From: Otatea glauca
Taxonomy: Eukaryota; Streptophyta; Magnoliopsida; Poales; Poaceae
Length of the DNA: 64,000 nt
NCBI GenBank assembly: GCA_036346275.1
Contig: CM070726.1
Coordinates: 31,035,410 to 31,099,409 of the forward strand
Direction of reading: 5' to 3'
Position numbers and translations under genes: made by a program. Below the pieces are notes generated by a model. It ran no database searches. It saw nothing but the letters and a program-made list of their open reading frames with translations, and had not been told where the DNA came from. Every line of letters begins with the position of its first letter. Within the stretch, counting starts at the first letter, position 1. Positions 9,641-20,763 of the stretch are shown one piece after another.

Positions 9641-10580
9641 TGAGTCGAGAATACCTGATGTGTTACCGTAAGATTTGCCAGATCGCCACGGATCGCAATA
9701 TCGAGTTTGTCATTGAATTAGCACGTGGACAAGACCGATATCAAAGAGACCATATCGGATGCCTACCGACGAGTTAGTGGAAATGAAGAAACAGATTGAG
9801 GAACCGCAAGAGAAAGGTTTCATTAGACCTAGTTCATCACCATGGGGAGCCCGGTTTTGTTTGTTCGTAAAAGGACTAAGTCTTAGAATATGCATCGATT
9901 ATCGTGCATCGAATGAAGTAACGATCAAGAATAAGTATCCGCTGCCCGTGATCGCCGACTTATTTGATCGCTTAACGAGAGCCGGAGTTTTCCAAGATAG
10001 ATCTTCGCTCGGGATACCATCGCTTGAAGATCCGAGCGAGGATGTGCCTAAGACCGCTTTTCTACGCGATATGGACATTATGAGTTCACAATCATGTCAT
10101 TTGATTGATTTAATGCCCTGCATATTTCATGAATATGATGAATAAGGTTTTCATGGAATATTTGGATAAGTTTGTTGTAGTCTTTATAGACGATATCTTG
10201 GTTTACTCGAAGACAGAGGAAGAGCATGCAGAACATCTGAGGATGGTTTTAGACAGGCTGCGAGAACATCAGCTATATGCTAAGTTTAGCAAGTGTGAAT
10301 TTTGGAAGGAAAAGGTTGAATTTCTTGGTCATGTAATGACTACTAAAGGAGTTGCAGTTGACCCCAGCAAAGTGGATGCAGTGTTGCATTGGGAGCAACC
10401 GAAGTCTGTTACTCAGATCCGTAGTTTTCTGGGAATGGCGGGATATTACCGTCGGTTCATAGAAGGATTCTCGACAATTGCTAAACCCCTGACGCAGTTG
10501 TTGAAGAAGGAAAAGAAGTTTGCATGGACGCCAGAGTGCGAGAAAAGCTTTATGGAATTAAAGAAGCGTTTAACGACAGC
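9641..10580 (+). pseudogene. pol: Reverse transcriptase
   Basis: The N-terminal half (about 9700-10130) shows IEFVIELA, MPTDELVEMKKQIEE, EKGFIRPSSSPWGA, CIDYRASNEVTIKNKYPLP and SEDVPKTAF, with frameshifts around SKIDLRSGYHQ and YGHYEF. From 10129 a clean frame gives MNMMNKVFMEYLDKFVVV, the intact active-site box FIDDILVYSK, and the thumb and connection motifs (SFLGMAGYYRRFIEGFSTIA, LTQLLKKEKKFAW). This contrasts with FIND in the older copy. Confidence 0.87.
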
Positions 10581-10990
10581 CCCCGTATTAGTGTTACCAG
10601 ATGTGCAGAATGGATTTGATATTTATTGCGTTGCTTGAAAGCAAGGCTTGGGATGCGTGTTAATGCAAGAAGGCAAAGCCGTTGCTTATGCGTCGAGACA
10701 GTTAAGACCGCATGAAGTGAACTACCCAACGCATGATTTGGAGTTAGCAGCCATAGTGCATGCTTTAAAGATATGGCGTCATTATCTCATAGGAAATAGA
10801 TGTGAGATATATACAGACCATAAGAGCACAAATACATATTCACTCAAGCAGATCTGAATATGAGACAAATGAAGGTGGCTAGAGCTAATTAAGGATTATA
10901 ATGTGGGAATTCATTATCATCCCGAGAAAGCCAATGTGGTAGCAGATGCTCTGAGTCGAAAGAGCCATAGCGCAAATACGCTAACAATGG
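10581..10990 (+). pseudogene. pol: RNase H
   Basis: The domain starts GFDIYCVA, followed by a stop (the older copy has CDAS, so the catalytic Asp region is changed). It resumes LGCVLMQEGKAVAYASRQLR, YPTHDLELAAIVHALKIWRH and CEIYTDHKS. A frameshift follows before HYHPEKANVVADALSRKS. Order and spacing match the older copy. Confidence 0.83.
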
Positions 10991-12214
10991 AAGATCAACC
11001 AAAACTATGCAAGGAATTTCAGAAACTAAGGTTGGAAGTCGTTCCGCAAAGAATGGTAACTGCACTGGAAATGAAGCCAACACTAGAGGATCAGATTAGT
11101 GAAGGCCAGAAAGATGACGATAAAATTTCTAAGATCAAGACTAAAAAGGAAGAAGGCCTAGCCGTAGATTTCACTCTGGATGAGCAAGGAACCATGTTTT
11201 TCAAAGGCCGAATTTGCGTGCCGAATAAAAGGGACTGAAATAATTGATTCTTGAGGAAGCTCATGATTCTAAGTACTTGATTCATCCAGGAAGTGCCAAG
11301 ATGTACCAGGATTTGAAAGAGAGATTTTGGTGGCCTAACATGAAGCGTGAAGTAGCTGAGCATGTTGCTTTATGCGACGTATGTCAGAGGGTAAAAGCTA
11401 TGCATCAAAGACCCGCTGGTTTGTTGCAGCCATTGAAGATTCCGGAATGGAAGTGGGAGGAAATCGGAATGGACTTTATCACCGGTTTACCTAAAACTCA
11501 GAGAGGGTACGATTCCATTTGGGTTATTGTGGATCGTCTAACCAAGGTCGCCCATTTTATCTCAGTAAAGACCACTTACTCGGGAGATCGTTTAGCGGAG
11601 TTGTACATGTCCGGGATTGTATGCTTGCATGGAGTGCTCAAGAAGATTGTGTTTGATGAGGTACCCAATTTACCTCAAGGTTTTGGAACAAGTTGCATGA
11701 AGCAATGGGGACTCGTCAATTTTAGTACAAAGATATCACCCGCAGCATGATGATCGATCGAAAGAGTAAATCGATTTTAGAGGATATGTTGAGGGCTTGT
11801 GCTTTAGCTTATGCTACAACTTGGGATAAAAGTTTGCCATATGCGAATCTGATTATAATAACAGCTATCAAGCTAGCTGCGCAGATGTCACCATTTGAGG
11901 CGTTGTATGGACGTGCTTGTCGTACTCGTTAAATTGAATGAAACAGAGAGCGCTTGGTTTTCGCCGATATCCTTGAGGAAGCCGAAAGTCAAGTCGCAAT
12001 GATCGAGAAAGGTTGAAGATAGCACACCAAGACAGTAAAAGCTACGCAGACAACCGTCGTCGAGATTTGAGTTTTGAACCGTAAGATCATGTGTATCTCG
12101 TGGTTACCCTCTTAAGGGCGTTAAAAGATTTCACGTTAAAGGAAGCTCGCGCCAAGATATGTTGGTCCGTTCAAGATTCTGAGCCGTCGAGGAGAGGTAG
12201 CTTATCAGTTAGAG
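10991..12214 (+). pseudogene. pol: Integrase zinc finger and core (frameshifted)
   Basis: The zinc finger region reads HDSKYLIHPGSAKMYQDLKE, FWWPNMKREVAEHVALCDVC and QRVKAMHQRPAG (11244-11430). The catalytic core starts WEEIGMDFITGLPKTQRGYD and VDRLTKVAHF; its second Asp segment (SDRGTQF in the family) is garbled at about 11655. The third segment is readable as MLRACALAYATTWDKSLPYA and QMSPFEALYGRACR (11785-11930). Several indels separate these parts. Confidence 0.83.
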
Positions 12215-12454
12215 TTGACTCAGTCATTGGCAGGAGTGCATGATGTATTCCATGTGTCGCAGCTTAAGAAGTGTCTCAGAGTGCCAACAGAGCAAACCCC
12301 GTTGGATGCAATTGAGCTGCAAGAAGATTTGACTTACAAAGAGCAACCGGTCAGAATTTTGGATGTTATGGAGCGCAAGACCAGAAACAAGTCTATTCGC
12401 TTTTGGAGAGTTCAGTGGAGCAATCATTCCGAAAGTGAACCCACTTGGGAGTAA
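12215..12454 (+). CDS. pol: Integrase C-terminal tail with chromodomain
   Basis: The frame contains SLAGVHDVFHVSQLKKCLRV followed by PVRILDVMERKTRNKSIRFW, RVQWSNHSESEPTWE and a stop. The spacing, the aromatic residues and the final EPTWE box are those of plant chromovirus chromodomains, which recognise methylated histone H3. It is the C-terminal end of the polyprotein, separated from the core by a frameshift. Confidence 0.85.
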   Translation: MTQSLAGVHDVFHVSQLKKCLRVPTEQTPLDAIELQEDLTYKEQPVRILDVMERKTRNKSIRFWRVQWSNHSESEPTWE

Positions 12455-12521
12455 GAAGAAGATTTGAAGTCAGAATTCCCGAACCTATTCTCTAGTTAGC
12501 CCCAATCTCTGCCGAGATTCA

Positions 12522-12534
12522 TTAAGGGGAGGTT
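12522..12534 (+). other. Polypurine tract
   Basis: TAAGGGGAGGT lies directly before the TG of the 3' LTR and is the expected plus-strand priming site. Confidence 0.8.
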
Positions 12535-15500
12535 TGTAACATCACAAAATTTGGCCTAATTATGTTTTTATTGCTTAAATGTGCATTTATGATTTTTTGG
12601 AATTTATTTGGATTTTTCTGGATTTATCTGAATTAATTTTTAAATTAAGTTTATTACCCTTTTGTTCAAATTTATTTAAATCTGTGCAAAATTAAAATAA
12701 AGTTTTGCCAAAAATATTTTATTTGAGTCCAGAATGTCTCAAGGTATTTTTGAGATTTTTCTGGATTTTTCCCGATAATTTATTTGCCAAAACTAATTAA
12801 ATGAATTTCTAGAATTATTTAAATTAATAAAGTTTTAAAATATCTTTGAACAGATTGGGCCAAGCCCAACATTGTGCGCTTGGGCCTGGTCGGTGCGGCC
12901 ACCCAACCCACGAATCGCAATGAGGGAAACCCTAAATCGCAACTGCTCGCGCGCGATCCAACGGCCCGTAGATGGCGCGTGTGCGATCGTGTCTTGGCCG
13001 TCGGATCGACACGCGTGTCACGCCGCCGCTCATCGTATCCGCTCGCACTCGAGTCCACCGCCGAACGGCGCCAAACTTCTTCGCCTGTAGAGCTTGGACG
13101 CCGAGGCTATAAATAGGGGTAGCACCCGAGGTTCGCAGCTGAGCGCCGCATCTTTTGGTCGGAGGGTTTCGCAAGAGCGATCGAGAACGCCGCCGCGAGC
13201 TCGCGGAGTTGAAGCGTGAAACCGCCGCGCGTTATTGCCCGAGAACGCCGCCGATCCGCCGTCTTCCGTCGCTGGGTGCGGGGACCGAAGTTCGCCGGCG
13301 CATCGCGTCGGATCTCCGTCATCTTGTCGCCGAAGTCTGCCGGCGCCGCGTCGTGGGTCGTCTTCTCCATCTCCGGTGAAAGGCGCCGCCGCACCGTCGC
13401 CATCCTCTCGCCGCGCTCGACCGCCGATCTCGGGTAAGCCGCTGGATGAGGGGCACGTGTCAGAGTAGATCGTAGCCGTCCGATTCTTTTTCCTCGGACC
13501 AGATCGAGCCGCGCGGCAGACCGATCAGATTGCGACGCGTGTCGGGTGTGGGTGCCGAGGCGTCGTGGACCGAGTTCACCGTGGTCTCGCGCTGCGCCGT
13601 GGACTCAGTCCATACGCCGAGACACGTGTCGGATTGTGATTGGCCCGAGGTCTTGCTGACGTCATGCTTGCGTCATAATTGCATTTTTCAATTGGAAAAT
13701 TAATCCGATTGGAAATTCTGTGATGATGACGTCGTCATGAGGTCACGCTGACGTCATAAATCGCTTTTTCAGTTTAAAAATAAATCTGTTAAATCTGATT
13801 TTAGCAATTTCAGTATTTATTTCAAACTTCAAAAGGCTATATCTTTTGCATCGTAACTCGGATTTGAGTGATTCCAATTTGTAAAATTTTTTAAAATTGA
13901 GATATATTTAATGGTGAATTTTATTTGATTTTTGGACTTCATTTGCTCTCTATTTTGGCATTTATTCGCTTTTCTCCTTCGGTACGCGTAGACGTTGAAT
14001 TGTGCGACACTTCGGAGGAAGATCCAGCAACTCAAGAGCAAGTTCCAGAACCAGATCAGGACCTATTCTAAGGCAAGTTGTGCTTTGATCATGTTGAACC
14101 CATGTTTATAAAATTGCTATGTCTGATTTACCCTATTGCATATATTTCAAATATACAACTGTTTTAAATTAGATTGGGTTTAGCTAATATACCAGATTGA
14201 TCTACACCCTACCTTGTCATTGTATGCCATGATCCATTGTCACCCTAGATTGGTTAAATATAGTTGGTTAATAATTATAATCAACATTGGAGGATTAGTT
14301 CGTATTAGTTGCTTAGCCTTGCCACGTCATCACATGTGTCAGAATCCTTGATAATTAATCTTGATTAATGGAATATGGAACAATGTTATGAACTTGTGTG
14401 TCATGTGGAATCACACGATGAGATTGAGTTGTTGTGGCGAGTCATGTCACGCAACGATGTTGAATTGTTGATGGCACGTGGTGCTTGGTAATCAACTGGG
14501 TGATAATAACTTGGATTGGGGCAAGTGACAAGGGGCGAGGATGCCAAGGTGGGCCCGATGGGCAGAGGGTATGTGGATGTCTTGCCTTGATCGCACTAAG
14601 GACTTAACCTTGCAAGCCTTTGACCTGAGTCAATCATGCAACCACATGTCTGGTATGGGCCAGCCTAGCTGAGTAATTTGCAATGTCTTAATTTTGGTAC
14701 TATCGTGGTCGGTGTGAGTTCCCGAGTTACGGAGTAATTCACATGGCGCAAGAGGGGGGCCCTGGTTATGGTTTTCAGACCCACCAGTGTTGAAACCTTA
14801 GCGGGTAGTATCCGGTCAAGCCAGCGCATTGTAAAGGCTTTGTTATACTCACTCGCCTTGGTGGTGTTTGGTTGTATCGCGTGGGTAAAGTGCATAACCT
14901 CTGCAGAGTGTGAAACTATTCGGATAGCCGTGCTCGCGGTATTGAGCAATGCTCGGGAATTACAGTTAAGGGTTAGTTTACTTAATTGGACAACTTGGTT
15001 GGGATGGCGGAATGCCATATGGAAGATGGAATTTGACTTAGGATTGAAAACTTGGTTTACTTGAGAAATACTGAATTTATTTACTATTGATATTTGTTTT
15101 ACAGTTTTAGAATCTATTTACTGTATTTGTTCATAAATGCTGCTTATTGCAAAATAACCATGATAGCCTATCCATTGGAATAAGCCTTGCATATAGATAC
15201 ATAGAATTGCATTCTGTGCACAACTTGTTGAGTGCTTAAGTACTCACCCTTGCCAAACAACAATAATCAACAGTTGAAGAATCTACACCTGTGTTAGAAG
15301 AGGAAGTCCAGGAAGACACGAGTCATTAGGGTCCGAGCCTTGTCGGTTGTCTGTGGTGAACTGATGAGCTATCTACGCTTACTTTTCACGCATAATTATT
15401 AGTTTATATTTCGCCTCTTGCCTGCGTGGCTTAATAATGTAAGTTGGTCATAAGATCATACCTTTAGATATATCAATGCATGAACTATTATTCTATTATC

Positions 15501-15610
15501 GTTGTGTATGATGTGATATGTACCAATGTTGAGCTGTGTGCACTAGCGTTGATCCTGGGACTAGTGCGGTAAACACAGTGGGTTCGAATCAGTGGATTCG
15601 GGTCCTAACA
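12535..15610 (+). repeat. 3' LTR of the inserted gypsy element
   Basis: It starts TGTAACATCACAAAATTTGG, ends GGGTCCTAACA, and matches 3746-6827 over its length. The TATA box is at 13108-13115 and the candidate splice donor after 14072. Small indels relative to the 5' LTR cluster in the GC-rich part. Confidence 0.92.
13108..13115 (+). promoter_or_regulatory. TATA box of the 3' LTR
   Basis: TATAAATA sits in the same context as in the 5' LTR. It could drive read-out transcription into the older element's gag. Confidence 0.65.
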
Positions 15611-15615
15611 ATCAG

Positions 15616-16301
15616 CCCACTTGCAATCCTGAATTTAGTCCCTTCATAAAGCGAGACTGCCTAGCTTTATCTGTCGCTACGTCTTCAGGGGCATAGCGGG
15701 CTAACTGAGTAAACTTGTTCAGATATTCGGCCACGGGCTGGCCTCCTTGCTTCAGAGCCCTGAACTCCTCTTTCTTGAGATCCATCATTCCCTCTGGAAC
15801 ATGGTATTGGCGGAAGGCAGTAGTAAACTCATCCTAGGTGATCTCCTATGGGGCTTCATGTGCAGCACAATAGTTTTCCTACCATTCCGCGGCAGTTCCT
15901 TCCAATTGATGAGAGGTGTAGAGCACCTTCTCATTGCCCTCACATTGGGTGATATGCAGCTTCTTCTCAATAGTTCTAAGTCAGTCATCGGCTTCCAAAG
16001 GATTAACATTCCCTGCAAAGGTCGGTGGCCGAGTCCTCATGAAATCTGACAGCTTGGAGAAAGACCGAGGCCCACCATGGTTGTTCTGGTTCACTTGGTT
16101 GTTGTTATTTGCAGCCACGTTAGTCATCTGTTGCATTTGTTGCATCATGGTCTGCATTAATTGAGTCTGTGCGGCGAGAAATGCTCCCAAATTTTGCATA
16201 TCCACTGGCGGTGGTGATTGAGGATGGCCTCCATCATTGGGGTTGTCATTCTGGCGCAGTCCACTTCCTGAAGCACCGTTGGTTCCACGAGTGTTCACCA
16301 T
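15616..16301 (-). pseudogene. gag: Gag N-terminal and capsid region of the older copy
   Basis: The start MVNTRGTNGASGSGLRQNDN is at 16301 on the minus strand. The first frame is open to about 15981 and includes VDMQNLGAFLAAQTQLMQ, a Gln/Asn-rich linker and RTRPPTFAGNVNPLEADD, then a Trp-to-stop change. The following capsid segment (EFRALKQGGQPVAEYLNKFT, LARYAPEDVATDKAR) is well preserved with a few stops. The frame runs into the insertion point at 15611 and continues at 3745. This copy's capsid is less frameshifted than the inserted one. Confidence 0.87.
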
Positions 16302-16678
16302 CTGCTGATTGCCTCTTGGGCTAGGAAAGGTAGAAGTAGCATACATAAGATGCAAGAATCCCTAGGGCGGGGAAGATAAGTTTAACCCAATTAAAATAAT
16401 TCTTTATTTATTCTTGGTATGGCTGCTTATAAAAGCCTACAAGCTTTGCAACTCATACTGCACACTCAGCATTACAAAGAAGCAAACTAACCACGAACCT
16501 TAATGTCTACTAAAAGGTAAAGACTATCTTAAAGACGCGACTCAACACTCGAGTCTCAACACAACTCCAAGACTGACTCTCACTCATCCAGCCACCCTGG
16601 CTGAGACTGATCCGGTGCATACATCGGCGGGTGGGCTGGCATAGGAGCGAACTATCCTGATGACCTACTGCTGGCTCC
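16302..16678 (-). other. Spacer between extra ORF and gag (older copy)
   Basis: The spacer corresponds to 7787-8050 in the inserted copy and is AT-rich around 16380-16500. Apart from the frameshifted tail of the extra ORF I see no further feature. Confidence 0.6.
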
Positions 16679-17329
16679 TCAGCAACAATAGGGTCTGCAC
16701 TCTCCTCTGGCTCCCACTCGCTCCTCCGATCCTCCTCGACTCCTCACCGGCTCCCGAGCTCCTCGGGTCACGCGCTCCAACTCGTCCTCAACCAGCTCCA
16801 GGGCCTCTCCTAGCTCGGTGATCATTCCGATAGCTGCAGCACGGGTCTCCTCAAGCTCCTGCTCCGTCACTCTGAGTGCCTCGTACACTGTCTCCACCTC
16901 CTGAGTAGCTTCCCTCATATGCTCCTCCTGGGCGATAGTGAACTCAGCAAGATGTACTGCAGTAGCACACTTGTCCTCCACGATCCGTCGGCGTCGGCAT
17001 GCTTGCACATCAGGGTGAAGTTGAAACACTGAGTCGTGAAGCTCGTCGGCGTAGTCGCGGCAGACACGGCGAAGAGCAAGTCGAGCAACCTCGTGAATCG
17101 CAACCTCGTACGAGAATCTTCTGGCAGAGATGTTGATTGGCCTGCTAGCTTCCTCGTTCTCCTGAGCGTAGATGATCAGCTTGCAAACAAATCCTCGGTG
17201 AACACCATTAACTGACCAGCTGCCTCCTCGGTAAAGCGGACGATAAAAGCCTCCAAGCGTCTGAAGAACTCTCCACAGCTCCATGGCATAGCCACCTGCT
17301 GACTCCTCAAAGGTCGAAACGATCGGCAT
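16679..17329 (-). CDS. Extra sense ORF between primer site and gag (older copy)
   Basis: This aligns with the ORF at 7043-7786. It starts MPIVSTFEESAGGYAMELWR and keeps FRPLY-like, VCKLIIYAQENEEASRPI and ARRFSYEVAIHEVARLALRR segments and the Glu/Leu-rich coiled-coil half to LEDELERVTRG-like sequence. The frame remains open about 38 codons upstream of the ATG, consistent with an exon entered by splicing. The last 20 residues diverge after a frameshift. Function is unknown. Its intact state next to broken gag and pol is notable. Confidence 0.7.
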   Translation of the reverse strand: MPIVSTFEESAGGYAMELWRVLQTLGGFYRPLYRGGSWSVNGVHRGFVCKLIIYAQENEEASRPINISARRFSYEVAIHEVARLALRRVCRDYADELHDSVFQLHPDVQACRRRRIVEDKCATAVHLAEFTIAQEEHMREATQEVETVYEALRVTEQELEETRAAAIGMITELGEALELVEDELERVTRGAREPVRSRGGSEERVGARGECRPYCC

Positions 17330-17527
17330 CTGCTCCACAAGAACTTTGAATAAGTTCTCCACCCGAAACGGAAATGAAAACGGTAAATTCAGCAAAGGCG
17401 AGAAGTGGAGAATGGGATGAGTCAAGAGTGTTTTATTAGCCAACTTTAGATTTTTCTTTTAGAAAATAGTTTTGGACACTCCCAGGACACCACCATGCTA
17501 TCTAGGGCCAAGACCTACAGTCAGTAT

Positions 17528-17539
17528 GCTCTGATACCA
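17528..17539 (-). other. Primer-binding site of the older gypsy copy
   Basis: The plus strand reads GCTCTGATACCA, the reverse complement of the tRNA-iMet primer site. It lies four bases from the LTR edge, as in the inserted copy. Confidence 0.92.
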
Positions 17540-17543
17540 CCTC

Positions 17544-19635
17544 TGTAAGGACCCGAATCCACAGATTTGAACCCACTGTGTTCACCGCACTAGTCCCAGG
17601 ATCAACGCTAGTGCACACAGCTCAACATTGGTACATATCACATCATACTCAACGATAATAGAAATAGTAGTTCATTTATTGATATAGCTAAATGTATGAT
17701 CTTATGACCAACTTACATTATTAAGCCACGTAGGGCAAGACTAAAAATATAAGCTAAGAATTAAGCAATGGAAAGTAGAAAACGTAGATAGCTCATCACT
17801 CACCACAGTAACCGACAAGGCTCGGACCCTAATGACTCGCATCCTCCCGAACTCCTCCAACACAGTGTAGATTCTTCGATCGTTGATTATTGTTGTTGGC
17901 AAGGGTGAGTACTTAAAGCACTCAACAAGTTGTGCACAGAATGCAATTCTATGTAACTATATGTAAGGCTTATTCCAATGGATAGGCTATCATGGCTATT
18001 TTGCAACAAGCAGCATTTATGAACAAATACAATAAATAGATCGTAAAGACTGTAAAACGAATAACAATAATAGATAGATTCAACATTCTTTAAGTAAACC
18101 AGGTTTCCAATCCTAAATCAAATTCCATCTTCCACATGGCATTCCGCCATCCCAACCAAGTTGTCCAGTTAATTAAGCTAACCCTTAACTGTAATTGCCG
18201 AGCATTGCTCAATACCGCGAGCACGGCTATCCGAATAGTTTCACACTCTGCAGAGGTTATGCACTTTACCCACGCGATACAACCAAACACCACCAAGGCG
18301 AGTGATTATAACAAAGCCTTTACAATGCGCTGGCTTAACCCGGTACCACCCGCTAAGGTTTCAACACTGGTGGGACTGGTTACCACATCCAGGGCCCCCC
18401 TCTTGCGCCATGTGAATTACTCCATAACTCGGGAACTCACACCGACCAAGGTAGTACCAAAGCTAAGACATTGCAAATTAATCAGCTAGGCTGGCCCATA
18501 CCAAACATGTGGTTGCATGATTGACTCAGGTCAAAGGCTTGCAAGGTTAAGTCCTTAGAGTGATCAAGGCAAGACATCCTCATACCCTCTGCCCATCGGG
18601 CCCACCTTGGCATACTCGCCCCTTGTCACTTGCCCCAATCTAAGTGATTATCACCCAAGTTGATTACCAAGCACCACGTGCTATCAACAATTCAACATCG
18701 TTGCGTGACATGACTCGCCACAAACAACTCAATCTCATCGTATGATCCCACATGACACACAAGTTCATAACGTTGTTCCATATTCCATTAATCAATATTA
18801 ATTATCAATGATTCCAACACACGTGATGACGAGGCATGGCTAAGCAACTAATACGTTCTAACCATCCCATGTTGATTATCATTACTAACCAACTATAATG
18901 AACCAATCTAGGGTGACAATAGATCATGGCATACAATGACAAGGTAGGGTATATAAGTCAAGTGGGTAGATTAACTAAATCCCAATTTAGATTGAAACAA
19001 TCGTATACCTGAAATACTATGCAATAAAGTAAAACAATATAGCATTTGTATAAACATGGGTTCAACATGATCAAAGCACAACTTGCCTTAGAATAGGTCC
19101 TGATCTTGATCTGGAGCTTGCTCTTGAGTTGTTGGATCTTCCTCCAAGCGTCGCACAATTCAACGCCTACGCTGCATCAAGGAGAAAAGCAAATAAATAC
19201 CAAAACAGAGAGCAAATGAACTCCAAAAATCAATTAAAATTCACCATTAAATAGATCTCAATTTTAAATTTTTTTAGAAATTTGAATCACTCAAATCCGA
19301 GTTAAGATGCAAAAGTTATAGCCTTTGGAAGTTTGAATAAATACTGAAATTACAGAAATTAGAAAATCGAATTAATGTAATTATTTTTAAATTGAAAAAC
19401 GATTAACCGCGTCACGCTGACGTCAGCCCTGGCCTGGACCAACCGGAGCTTGACACGTGGTCGCGGTCCATGGACTCGGTCCACGGGACCGCCTCTGGTC
19501 CACCGCAGACGCGATCCATGGCGCCTCGGAGAACGTGCCGACACGTGGTCCCACCCGATTGGTCACAGCGCCGCCCCCGCCGATGCACAACACGCAGCAT
19601 GCATCCACTGCTTGATCCGATCGAACGGAAGCGGT
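17544..19635 (-). repeat. 5' LTR of the older gypsy copy, truncated
   Basis: From its inner edge (TGTAAGGACCCGAATCC on the plus strand) it aligns with the inserted copy's LTR in reverse through the candidate splice donor (19086/19087). Beyond about 19400 it diverges strongly but stays related (ACGCTGACGTCA, GACACGTG and a GC-rich stretch). About 1 kb of LTR including the TATA region is missing where CACTA-type sequence begins. The exact break is uncertain by some tens of bases. Confidence 0.8.
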
Positions 19636-19851
19636 TTACATATTTCATACTATGTAAAGCTAAAGCATTATCAGTCATTGTGATCGAACACATCATTCAT
19701 GTGGCTTTCATTTTTTCATAAAAAGATAACAGAAGCATATATAGATAAACAAATTTGCACTGATGTAACAAACACATTGTACAAACCAAAGCATGCTACA
19801 AATATCTCTCACACTGAATTTTATTCTCACATAGACATACCTAACTAGTAA

Positions 19852-20125
19852 CCTCACGGATGCCGGGGAGAAGGTGCTCGCGGACGGAGGAGTTCGCACG
19901 CATGCCGGGGAGGAGGAGGAGGTGGCCGTCGTCGCTCTCACGGATGCTGGGGAGGAGGTGCTCGCGGACGGAATAGTTCGTGTGCCCGCCGGGGAGGAGG
20001 AGGAGGTGGCCGTCGTCGTCATCACGGATGCTGGGGAGGAGGTGCTCGCGGACGGAGTAGTTCACGCGCGCGCCAGGGAGGAGGAGGAGGTGGCTGTCGT
20101 CGCCCTCACGGATGCTGGGGAGGTG
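19852..20125. repeat. 84-bp minisatellite, about 3.3 copies
   Basis: The unit begins CTCACGGATGCTGGGGAGGA and repeats at an 84-base period, that is 28 codons, so frames stay open on both strands (19874-20287 plus; 19841-20158 minus). The minus-strand reading (HLLLLPG, VREHLLPSIR repeats) lies downstream of CTATATAACC at about 20199-20208, so a CACTA 5' exon on the minus strand is the more likely coding sense. Neither reading resembles a family I know. Confidence 0.75.
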
Positions 20126-20214
20126 GGTTGCCGGGGGCCTAGGGTTTGCGGGAGACAAAACGTATGGATCGATCTACGCTACGAACCTCTATCGGTATGG
20201 TTATATAGGGTTTT

Positions 20215-20460
20215 GAGGTCATATCACAGACGGTTTCTATTTAAAACCATCTGTGATATTAAATTATCACAAACGGTTTGGATTTAAATCCGCCTGTGAT
20301 ATTATCACAGACGGTGTTTAACTAAAACCGTCTGTGATATGACTGACGGTTCATGAAGAGAACCGTCTGTGATTGTCTCACTGATGCTTTCACTATAGAA
20401 CCGTCAGTGATGTTAATTATCATAGACGGTTTTACCAAACCGTCTGTGTTAAGATGTCTA
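20215..20460. repeat. CACTA subterminal repeats (ACAGACGGTTT)
   Basis: About a dozen copies of TCACAGACGGTTT and its complement AAACCGTCTGTGA occur in both orientations. Such arrays bind the element-encoded DNA-binding protein at CACTA ends. Confidence 0.85.
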
Positions 20461-20763
20461 ATATAAGTCTTTCTGTAGTAGTGCTATTAGATTATACAAA
20501 TGTTCTATATTAAAGATATAAATTTCAATCAAACAATTGTTGCACTAGGAACAAATTAAAAATATAGAACAAGCATGTCATAATTAAACAAATATCCTGG
20601 AAAATGACACTTTGTTAATTTTAACTAATAATCACTCAACAGAAGCATAGACCAATGTTCATTCAGGAACACAAAAACTAAATTGATAAATGAGACTCTT
20701 AAGGAGACTCAAAAGAAAAATGTGACATCGACTTCCTAAAATGAAAGGAATAATAGGGAGACT

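Larger units (their letters stand above)
3746..15610 (+). mobile_element. Nearly complete Ty3/gypsy chromovirus inserted in its own family
   Basis: The element has two direct LTRs of about 3.08 kb that start TGTAACATC and end ACA, a tRNA-iMet primer site, an extra ORF, gag, pol and a chromodomain, and a purine-rich tract before the 3' LTR. It is flanked by ATTAG/ATCAG. It lies in opposite orientation inside gag of an older copy of the same family. Structure is complete, but gag and pol contain many frameshifts, so it is not autonomous as written. Confidence 0.92.
19636..20483. mobile_element. CACTA (En/Spm) element fragment with right terminus
   Basis: The right end CTGTAGTAGTG (20473-20483) is the reverse complement of the CACTACTACAG terminus. 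A dense array of subterminal repeats precedes it (20215-20460). No left terminus is visible, so this is one end only, abutting the truncated gypsy LTR. The inner part includes an AT-rich segment (19636-19845) and a GC-rich minisatellite. Confidence 0.8.
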
